Source: WHSM01 sp050701635 (GTDB lineage Bacteria > Actinomycetota > Actinomycetes > Mycobacteriales > Micromonosporaceae). Taken from it: a stretch of 11,184 nucleotides of DNA. Of the stretch, positions 6,355 to 11,184 are shown piece by piece (within the stretch, counting starts at the first letter, position 1; every line of letters begins with the position of its first letter). The stretch is taken from the NCBI GenBank assembly GCA_050701635.1, contig JBOGDF010000180.1, positions 1-11,184 on the forward strand, read 5' to 3'. A model generated the notes under the pieces. That model had not been told where the DNA came from. It did not search any database and saw only the letters and a program-made list of their open reading frames with translations. The translations under genes and the position numbers were made by a program.

Positions 6355-6373
6355 GCGACGCAGGGATCGGCGG

Positions 6374-7465
6374 TTACGGCAGCAGGATCGTACGCAGCCG
6401 GCCGCACTCGGCCATCCGGCGTTCCGCCAGCCGGTCCGCGGCCACCGCCGGCGGTACGCCTTCCGTGCCGGCCAGTCGCAGGATCTGCTCGGTGGTCTGG
6501 AAGATCTTCGACGCCCGCTTCTTGGCGCGTTCGAAGTTGAAGCCCTCGATCTCGTCGGCCACCTGGATCACGCCGCCGGAGTTGACCACGTAGTCGGGGG
6601 CGTACAGGATGCCGCGGTCTTCGAGCACCTTCTCGATGCCGGGGTGCGCGAGCTGGTTGTTGGCGGCGCCGCAGACCACCTTCGCGCCGAGCACCGGCAC
6701 GGTGTCGTCGTTCAGCGCGCCACCCAGAGCGCAGGGGGCGTACACGTCGAGCTGGCTGGTGACCAGCGCGGACTCGGTCTCGGCGATCGTGATCTGCGGG
6801 TAGGTCTCGCGTACCCACGCCAGGGCGGCGGGCGAGACGTCGGTGACCGTGACGGACGCGCCGTCCTCGACCAGGTGCTGCACCAGATGCTTGCCGACCT
6901 TGCCGACTCCGGAGACGCCGACGCTCCGGCCGGCCAGGCTCGCCGAGCCCCACAGGTGTTGCGAGGACGCCCGCATCCCCTGGAACACGCCCCAGGCGGT
7001 CAGGATCGAGGAGTCGCCGGCGCCGCCGTGCTCCACCGAGCGGCCGGTGACGTACCGGGTCTCCTTGGCGACCAGGTCCATGTCCTCGACGTACGTGCCG
7101 ACGTCGCAGGCGGTGATGTAGCGGCCGCCGAGGGACTGCACGAAACGGCCGTACGCCCGGAGCAGGGTTTCGCTCTTGTCCTTGGCCGGGTCGCCCCAGA
7201 TCACGGCCTTGCCGCCGCCGAGGTCGAGCCCCGCGAGGGCGTTCTTGTACGCCATCCCTTTGGACAGCTCCAGCACGTCGTGCAGCGCTTCTTCTTCACT
7301 GGCGTACGGGTAGAACCGGGTGCCGCCGAGGGCCGGCCCGAGCGCGGTGGAGTAGATCGCGATGATCGCGCGGAGGCCGGACTGGGTGTCTTCGCAGAAG
7401 ACCACCTGCTCATGCCCGACCTGATGGTGACCGCCGGCAGCTTCGGCGACGGTGAATACGCCCAT
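6374..7465 (-). CDS. vdh: Valine (branched-chain amino acid) dehydrogenase
   Basis: This enzyme oxidatively deaminates L-valine and related amino acids to 2-keto acids with NAD+, supplying branched-chain acyl-CoA precursors for fatty acids and polyketides. The 363-residue product matches Streptomyces Vdh along its length, with STALGPALGGTRFYPYAS, GMAYKNALAGLDLGGGKAVI (catalytic lysines K74 and K86), GGRYITACDVGTYV, the Rossmann loop GVSGVGKVG (G186, G188, G191), DIYAPCALGGALND-like and VCGAANNQLAHPG stretches, and YAPDYVVNSGGVIQVADE. The ATG at 7465 follows AGGAG (7475-7471) by five bases; the frame is open 17 codons further without similarity. It is divergent from the unknown gene at 7584 and ends at the hairpin 6307-6354. 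A leucine- or phenylalanine-preferring relative is possible, but the overall likeness and gene order favour valine. Confidence 0.94.
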   Translation of the reverse strand: MGVFTVAEAAGGHHQVGHEQVVFCEDTQSGLRAIIAIYSTALGPALGGTRFYPYASEEEALHDVLELSKGMAYKNALAGLDLGGGKAVIWGDPAKDKSETLLRAYGRFVQSLGGRYITACDVGTYVEDMDLVAKETRYVTGRSVEHGGAGDSSILTAWGVFQGMRASSQHLWGSASLAGRSVGVSGVGKVGKHLVQHLVEDGASVTVTDVSPAALAWVRETYPQITIAETESALVTSQLDVYAPCALGGALNDDTVPVLGAKVVCGAANNQLAHPGIEKVLEDRGILYAPDYVVNSGGVIQVADEIEGFNFERAKKRASKIFQTTEQILRLAGTEGVPPAVAADRLAERRMAECGRLRTILLP

Positions 7466-7534
7466 GTTCGCTCCTGTGGGAAACCGTGGGGTGGAGCGCG
7501 GCTCTTGTGGAGCCACGCCGTTTGGCCAGCGGGT

Positions 7535-7544
7535 ATGCCGGCAT
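7535..7544. promoter_or_regulatory. ATGCCGGCAT palindrome, possible vdh operator
   Basis: This perfect 10-bp palindrome lies 70 bases upstream of the vdh ATG, in the vdh/7584 divergent region. A minus-strand TACGCT (7556-7551) is a candidate vdh -10. Its predicted transcription start, near 7544, falls on the edge of the palindrome, a position suited to a repressor. A second copy lies past the gene at 6322-6331. The regulator is unknown. Confidence 0.4.
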
Positions 7545-7571
7545 GTGGTGAGCGTATGTCGTACCCGTGCG

Positions 7572-7577
7572 TAGGGT
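7572..7577 (+). promoter_or_regulatory. Candidate -10 element TAGGGT of a leaderless transcript
   Basis: TAGGGT is followed by exactly six bases and the GTG at 7584, the same geometry as at 1983 and 5268. No Shine-Dalgarno of normal quality precedes this GTG. A weak GTGAGC (7548-7553) could serve as a -35 with an 18-base spacer. Confidence 0.5.
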
Positions 7578-7583
7578 GGGGAC

Positions 7584-8459
7584 GTGGCCGACCCGAGACC
7601 GCCTCGTGGGACGATCGGCGCCGTGCCGTCACCGTTCTCCGCGTACCTGCGGGTCTACGAGCCGCTGGCCGCGTTCAGCCGGGCCCAGCAACACCGGTGG
7701 CGGGTGTACGCGGCCGAGGGCCAGGCGCCGGGCACGGACGAAGGCCCGGCACTCCAGCGGCGGATGGTGATCGACGCGCTCGGAGCCGGCTGGACCAGGC
7801 TGCCGGAGCTTCCCGTCGAGGCGTACGTGCTCGAGGACGGCGGTTCGCTGCTGGTGTGCCCGTGGGATCTGCGGCAGCAGGTGGCGTCGGCGGCGATCTC
7901 GGCGCGGGAGGGCGTACCGCCGGCGTTGGCGGAGGCGTTCGTACCCCAGGTGCTGGTGTCGGCGGCCGAGGAGGCACGCTCCGAGTGGCGCAACGGTGGG
8001 CGGGCCGACCAGGATCCTCCGAAGCTGCACGAGGCGTCGTCGGGTTGGACCATCCCGCTGCGCTGGTTCGTGTACGTCGACCTCGACGAGAAGGATCTGG
8101 TGCTGCGCAACGGCGAGCGGCGGCTGCGCTACCGCACCTCGATGGCGCGGGCGCGGCGGCGGGCGCACCGGGCGCTGTCGGTGCTGCGCCGCTCGGTCGG
8201 TGACACCCCGATCACCGACGCGGTCGAGGAGGGGGCGCGCTGGCTCGAGGAGTTCCACCCGCGGGCGGTGGTGGAGCTCGACTACGGCGGCCTGACCGCG
8301 CTGTTCAGTGATCAGGAGCTGCGCGACGACGACTCCCCGGGGCTGGCCGCGGACGGCCTGGCGGCACTCGCCCGGGACGACGCAGAGGCCGCGAGCACGG
8401 CGTACCAGGGACTGGTGGAACGTTGGCGGTCAGTTCAGCTCTTGGAGCGATGTAACTAA
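7584..8459 (+). CDS. Conserved actinobacterial protein of unknown function between vdh and bldC
   Basis: This 291-residue protein occupies the place of SCO4090 of Streptomyces coelicolor, and the PSPFSAYLRVYEPLAAF segment (about 15-31) looks like the conserved beginning of that family. I cannot assign a function. It is soluble, with no signal peptide or membrane helix. It contains a VCPWDLRQQVASAA region (about 92-105), a WTIPLRWFVYVDLDEKDL strand pair followed by Arg-rich YRTSMARARRRAHRAL, and a C-terminal segment AVVELDYGGLTALFSDQEL before an acidic Ala-rich end. The GTG at 7584 is chosen because a -10 lies at leaderless spacing; the GTG at 7623 (278 residues) begins closer to the conserved part and is a real alternative. 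It is followed at 164 bases by bldC. Confidence 0.85.
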   Translation: MADPRPPRGTIGAVPSPFSAYLRVYEPLAAFSRAQQHRWRVYAAEGQAPGTDEGPALQRRMVIDALGAGWTRLPELPVEAYVLEDGGSLLVCPWDLRQQVASAAISAREGVPPALAEAFVPQVLVSAAEEARSEWRNGGRADQDPPKLHEASSGWTIPLRWFVYVDLDEKDLVLRNGERRLRYRTSMARARRRAHRALSVLRRSVGDTPITDAVEEGARWLEEFHPRAVVELDYGGLTALFSDQELRDDDSPGLAADGLAALARDDAEAASTAYQGLVERWRSVQLLERCN

Positions 8460-8466
8460 TCCGACA

Positions 8467-8495
8467 CTGACAAACGGGCATAAAGGGTGCATTAT
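8467..8495 (+). promoter_or_regulatory. Candidate bldC promoter
   Basis: CTGACA (8467-8472, five of six bases of TTGACA) is separated by 17 bases from CATTAT (8490-8495). This gives a start near 8502 and a leader of about 120 bases. GATAAT (8513-8518) is a second -10 candidate without a matching -35. The leader contains an interrupted palindrome ATGTC-G-GACAT (8533-8543) and ends in an AT-rich CAATTG just before the ribosome site. Confidence 0.4.
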
Positions 8496-8623
8496 TCCGC
8501 CAAGGGTCTACGGATAATCATCCGTTCGGCCCATGTCGGACATCAGGGACAGGCCGGACGATGGAGGGGCGTCGGCCGGCGGGACCCTGGCCGGGGTTGT
8601 CAGCAATTGTGGAGGAGTGACCG

Positions 8624-8833
8624 ATGGCATCGCGTACACATGAGCCAGAGCCGTTGCTAACGCCGGCCGAGGTCGCGTCGATGTTCCGCGTGGACCCGAA
8701 GACCGTGACCCGGTGGGCCAAAGCCGGAAGGCTTAGCGCGATTCGTACGTTGGGTGGGCACCGCCGTTACCGCGAGTCTGAGGTACGTGCGTTGCTCCAA
8801 GGGGAGATTCCGCAGCAGCGCCAGGGCGACTGA
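8624..8833 (+). CDS. bldC: Developmental transcriptional regulator BldC
   Basis: BldC is a one-domain MerR-like DNA-binding protein that controls the onset of development in Streptomyces. It binds direct repeats as cooperative multimers. The 69-residue product is nearly the Streptomyces sequence: LLTPAEVASMFRVDPKTVTR (about 11-30, helix-turn-helix), WAKAGRLSAIRTLGGHRRYR (wing, about 31-50) and SEVRALL. It has no C-terminal coiled coil or effector domain, as expected. The ATG at 8624 follows a strong GGAGGAG (8611-8617) by six bases. It has its own upstream region and a hairpin terminator 23 bases after the stop, so it is probably monocistronic or the end of a readthrough unit with the unknown gene before it. 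Confidence 0.97.
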   Translation: MASRTHEPEPLLTPAEVASMFRVDPKTVTRWAKAGRLSAIRTLGGHRRYRESEVRALLQGEIPQQRQGD

Positions 8834-8856
8834 CCGCCGTTGTAGAACAAGGCTAG

Positions 8857-8884
8857 TGTGGCCGGTGCTCACGCACCGGCCACA
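8857..8884 (+). terminator. Hairpin terminator after bldC
   Basis: TGTGGCCGGTGC (8857-8868) and GCACCGGCCACA (8873-8884) form a perfect 12-bp stem with a 4-base TCAC loop. It starts 23 bases after the bldC stop. No T-run follows. It separates bldC from the sigma-factor promoter. Confidence 0.85.
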
Positions 8885-8905
8885 AGCATGTCCAGACCCC
8901 GCGAC

Positions 8906-8935
8906 CTGACCCGGCGGCCACCGACCCGGTAACTT
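8906..8935 (+). promoter_or_regulatory. Candidate sigma-factor gene promoter, leaderless
   Basis: CTGACC (8906-8911), an 18-base spacer and TAACTT (8930-8935) make a plausible promoter. The GTG at 8943 begins eight bases after the -10, so transcription should start at or one base before the start codon. No Shine-Dalgarno is present. Confidence 0.55.
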
Positions 8936-8942
8936 CACGCTG

Positions 8943-9863
8943 GTGACGCTCGATGTGGTGGCCGAGGAGTACGCCGAGCACCGCTCGCACCTGATCGCGG
9001 TGGCGTACCGGCTGACCGGCTCGGTGGCCGACGCCGAGGACGCCGTACAGGAAGCCTGGCTGCGGCTGTCGTCGCTGGACGGCGCCGCGCGTGCCGAGAT
9101 CCGCGAGCCCCGGGCCTGGCTGACCACTGTGGTCGGCCGGATCTGCCTGGACGCGCTGAAGTCCGCCCGGGCCCGCCGGGAACGCTATGTCGGCTCCTGG
9201 TTGCCCGAGCCGGTGGTCACGCCGCTGTCCGGTCGCCCCGCCGAAGACCCTTTGGAGCAGGTGGTACGCGACGACGGAGTCCGGATGGCCGCCATGGTCG
9301 TGCTCGACCGGCTGCCGCCCGAGCAGCGGGTCGCGTTCGTGCTGCACGACGCCTTCGGGATCCCGTACGCCGAGATCGCCGACACCCTGGGGTGCAGCGA
9401 GCCGGCGGCGCGGCAGTACGCCTCACGCGGACGGCGTACCGTCGCCGACGCGGAGCCGCCGCCCCGCGCCGCGCTCGACGAGCAGCGCGACGTGCTGGAG
9501 CGGCTGCTCGCGGCGTTCGCGGCCGGCGACACCGACGGCGTGGTGGCGCTGCTGCACCCGGACGCGGTGCTGGTCGGCGACAGCGATGGCAAGGCGCGTA
9601 CCACCGCCCGCGAGATGGTCGGGGCGGAGAAGATCGTACGGTTCCTGGCCGGGCTGTACGAGCGCTACAACGCCGGCGCCGTCGCCCAAGCCCGGGTGGT
9701 ACGGGTCAACGGCGAGCTCGGCGTCGCGATGCCCGAGGTGCCCGGAGTCGGCGGCGAGTGGACGCTCTCCCGCCGGATCACCGCGTTCGTGCTGCGGGAC
9801 GGCCGGATCGCCGCGATCTACGACATCGTCAACCCCGACAAGCTCACGCACGTGCGGTTCTAG
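8943..9863 (+). CDS. sigJ: ECF41/SigJ-type RNA polymerase sigma factor with SnoaL-like C-terminus
   Basis: The 306-residue protein has a sigma-2 region (about 8-75, YRLTGSVADAEDAVQEAWLR), a sigma-4 region (about 113-165, LDRLPPEQRVAFVLHDAFGI then SEPAARQYASRGRR), and an NTF2/SnoaL-like extension (about 170-306). WLPEP at 86-90 between the sigma regions and NPDKL at 297-301 are marks of the ECF41 group. In that group the fused C-terminus regulates activity instead of a separate anti-sigma factor. The usual DGGGR motif appears as DGKAR (215-219), keeping the Asp, Gly and Arg. ECF41 genes often adjoin a carboxymuconolactone decarboxylase, oxidoreductase or epimerase gene; none is seen here. GTG 8943 is preferred over in-frame GTGs at 8955 and 8958 because of the -10 spacing. 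Confidence 0.93.
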   Translation: MTLDVVAEEYAEHRSHLIAVAYRLTGSVADAEDAVQEAWLRLSSLDGAARAEIREPRAWLTTVVGRICLDALKSARARRERYVGSWLPEPVVTPLSGRPAEDPLEQVVRDDGVRMAAMVVLDRLPPEQRVAFVLHDAFGIPYAEIADTLGCSEPAARQYASRGRRTVADAEPPPRAALDEQRDVLERLLAAFAAGDTDGVVALLHPDAVLVGDSDGKARTTAREMVGAEKIVRFLAGLYERYNAGAVAQARVVRVNGELGVAMPEVPGVGGEWTLSRRITAFVLRDGRIAAIYDIVNPDKLTHVRF

Positions 9864-9909
9864 CCTTCCTGGGGTCTTGAGGCGGCTGTTAGGGCGGTGA
9901 GATCGATCG

Positions 9910-9980
9910 GGGAGTGCCGCGAGAGTGCCGCAGGCGACGATGCTCCGCGAAGGCTGCGTCTACGGAAGGCAGGCACTCCC
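9910..9980 (+). promoter_or_regulatory. Long-range inverted repeat in the leader of the secreted-protein gene
   Basis: GGGAGTGCC (9910-9918) is the exact reverse complement of GGCACTCCC (9972-9980), which abuts the ATG at 9981. A second copy of GAGTGCCGC (9923-9931; first copy 9912-9920) offers an alternative partner for the same bases. If the RNA starts upstream of 9910, either pairing would cover the translation start. The promoter itself is unclear. Confidence 0.45.
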
Positions 9981-10454
9981 ATGCAGACGACGACGGTATG
10001 GCGAACTCTCCGCCGAGGTGCGGTGGTGCTCGCGGCAGCGTCCTTATTGGCTACCGGCTTTGCCCAGCCGGCATCCGCCCACGCTGAATACCACGGCGGG
10101 GTCTGTTACGGCGTCGAGGTCCCCCGATGCCTGAGGATCTACCAGTTCGAATCGCACAGCGGGATCGCGGCCGAAGCGATGATCTACGACAGGGCCAACG
10201 ACGGCTCCTCCTACGACGTAGCGGTCAGCAACATGACGTTGCAGTGGCTGGGTCCGTATGGATGGAACTCGTACGGCGAGAACTCCGAGTACGACGGCTG
10301 GCACACGTACATGGATGAGGCCGGGGGTCCGGCCGAGCGCTGCTACGGGACCCACAAATACCGGGTACGTGCACTGTTCAAGTTCAAGCGGCCCTGGAAC
10401 ACGTCCGGCGCCAGCGAGTGGCGGTACTCGAAGGAGGTCTACATCACCTGCTGA
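9981..10454 (+). CDS. Small secreted protein of unknown family
   Basis: The ATG at 9981 gives 157 residues with a clear Sec signal peptide: basic WRTLRRG, hydrophobic AVVLAAASLLATGFA, cleavage probably after ASA (residue 33). The frame is open 28 codons further upstream, but that part would bury the signal peptide. The mature part, about 124 residues, is rich in Tyr, Trp, Gly and Glu. It has four cysteines (42, 50, 121 and the very last residue 157), which allow two disulfides, perhaps a beta-rich fold. WLGPYGWNSYGENSEYDGWH (about 93-112) is its most unusual stretch. I recognise no family, enzyme motif or cell-wall anchor. The Shine-Dalgarno is weak (AAGGCAGG, 9966-9973). It may be released or wall-associated. 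It meets the ABC ATPase gene tail to tail with six bases between stops. Confidence 0.85.
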   Translation: MQTTTVWRTLRRGAVVLAAASLLATGFAQPASAHAEYHGGVCYGVEVPRCLRIYQFESHSGIAAEAMIYDRANDGSSYDVAVSNMTLQWLGPYGWNSYGENSEYDGWHTYMDEAGGPAERCYGTHKYRVRALFKFKRPWNTSGASEWRYSKEVYITC

Positions 10455-10463
10455 GGCGCCTCA
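10452..10463. repeat. 12-bp perfect palindrome formed by two convergent stop codons
   Basis: TGAGGCGCCTCA is its own reverse complement. Its left TGA is the stop of the secreted-protein gene, and its right TCA is the stop of the ABC ATPase gene on the minus strand. It is too tight to be a strong terminator. Confidence 0.9.
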
Positions 10464-11184
10464 CTCGTCCGTCAGGTGGCCGTCCCGCAGCGTCAGCACC
10501 CGGTCGGCGAGCTCGATCAGGTTGGCGTCGTGGGTGGCCACCACGGCGGTCATGCCGCGGGAGTCGACCAGGGCGCGCAGCAGCTCCATGATGGAGCGGC
10601 CGGTCTCCGAGTCGAGCTGACCGGTCGGCTCGTCGGCGATCAGCAGCCGCGGGTCGCCGGCCAGCGCCCGGGCGATCGCCACCCGCTGCTGCTGGCCGCC
10701 GGACAGCTCGTACGGGCGTTGCGCGGCGTGGTCGCCCAACCCGACCATCTCCAGCTGTACGCCGACCCGCCGGTCCCGCTCGTCGGGCGCGGTCCGGGTC
10801 AGCCGCAGCGGCACCGAGACGTTCTCGGCGGCGGACAGGATCGGGATCAGCCCGAACGACTGGAACACGAAGCCGATGGTGTCCCGGCGCAGCGCCAGCA
10901 GCTCGCTGTCCGGCGCGTCGGTGACGCTCTGGTCGCCCAGCCACACCTTCCCGGCGGTCGGGCGCATCAGGCCGCCGATGACGTTGAGCAGCGTGGTCTT
11001 GCCGGCGCCGGAGCGGCCGCGTACCACCAGCAGCTCGGCCTGCCGGGCGGCGAAGGACACGTCGTCGAGCGCGGTGACGTCGGCCGCGCCGCCGGCGTAC
11101 ACGTGACGGAGGTTCTCGACCCGGAGCAGGGTGCCGCCCGGCGGCCGGCGGCGGGCAGCGACCGGCTTCGGCGCGGCCTCCGGT
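10461..11184 (-). CDS. ABC transporter ATP-binding protein, MacB/LolD type (start outside window)
   Basis: This ATPase should power an FtsX/MacB-type permease that moves lipoproteins, lipids or peptides at the membrane. The frame is open from its TGA at 10463-10461 to the right edge, about 240 residues, with no ATG or GTG start before the TLLRVENLRHVYAG beginning of the fold, so the start lies outside or is uncertain. All nucleotide-binding motifs are present: Walker A GRSGAGKTT (11018-10992), Q-loop VFQSFGLIPILSAAENV, signature LSGGQ (10706-10692), Walker B LLIADEPTGQLD (from about 10646) and the H-loop VVATHD. The QSFGLIP/ENV context and ADEPTGQLD are typical of the MacB/LolD group. The permease is not in this window and would be expected to the right or elsewhere. 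An Ala/Pro/Arg-rich N-terminal stretch precedes the domain. Confidence 0.93.
   Translation of the reverse strand, partial: PEAAPKPVAARRRPPGGTLLRVENLRHVYAGGAADVTALDDVSFAARQAELLVVRGRSGAGKTTLLNVIGGLMRPTAGKVWLGDQSVTDAPDSELLALRRDTIGFVFQSFGLIPILSAAENVSVPLRLTRTAPDERDRRVGVQLEMVGLGDHAAQRPYELSGGQQQRVAIARALAGDPRLLIADEPTGQLDSETGRSIMELLRALVDSRGMTAVVATHDANLIELADRVLTLRDGHLTDE

Noticed and set aside
6338..8203. Plus-strand open frame running opposite vdh and out of frame through the next gene
   Set aside because: It spans two confidently identified genes and their divergent promoter and has no protein-like features.
9981..10080. Twin-arginine export signal on the secreted protein
   Set aside because: Two arginines are present (TLRRGAVV), but the S/T-R-R-x-F-L-K pattern is missing; an ordinary Sec signal is the simpler reading.

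Overview
The window looks like a chromosomal segment of a high-GC filamentous actinobacterium. The evidence is very high G+C with strong third-position bias, many GTG starts, a BldC developmental regulator, and a DUF3073 protein of a type found in actinobacteria. The gene order purF - purM - DUF3073 - vdh - conserved unknown - bldC resembles, as I recall it, the Streptomyces coelicolor SCO4086-SCO4091 region. The extra amino-acid acetyltransferase gene and the style of the intergenic sequence fit Micromonosporaceae better, but that placement is inference. I see no mobile element, phage gene, CRISPR array, tRNA or rRNA, so this is mainly conserved core chromosome.

Layout. Positions 1-128 hold a large imperfect palindrome. 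A 551-residue, single-pass membrane protein (129-1784, minus) follows, with an extracellular beta-rich part and a long repetitive cytoplasmic tail. Divergent from it, a small sterol-carrier-family protein (1995-2366) precedes the purine genes purF (2490-4094) and purM (4105-5229). Next come an ArgA/Rv2747-type N-acetyltransferase (5280-5819) and, convergent with it across a strong hairpin, the DUF3073 gene (5879-6076, minus). Valine dehydrogenase (6374-7465, minus) is divergent from a conserved protein of unknown function (7584-8459), which precedes bldC (8624-8833) and its hairpin terminator. A SigJ/ECF41-type sigma factor (8943-9863) and a small secreted cysteine-containing protein (9981-10454) follow. 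The window closes with the 3' part of an ABC-transporter ATPase (10461-right edge, minus) that meets the secreted-protein gene tail to tail.

Functional links. PurF and PurM catalyse steps 1 and 5 of purine synthesis and are almost certainly co-transcribed. The acetyltransferase probably starts arginine synthesis. Vdh feeds branched-chain 2-keto acids into acyl-CoA precursors. BldC times development. The sigma factor, the secreted protein and the ABC ATPase show no clear link to these.

The most notable pattern is in translation initiation. Four plus-strand genes without a Shine-Dalgarno sequence each have a TANNNT -10 element ending 6 or 7 bases before a GTG start, the signature of leaderless mRNAs. 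Most other genes have a clear Shine-Dalgarno; the secreted-protein gene has only a weak one. Other points of interest are the repetitive tail of the first membrane protein, a 10-bp palindrome present on both sides of vdh, and a long-range inverted repeat that could close the start region of the secreted-protein mRNA. I found no clearly new multi-gene defence or biosynthetic system.
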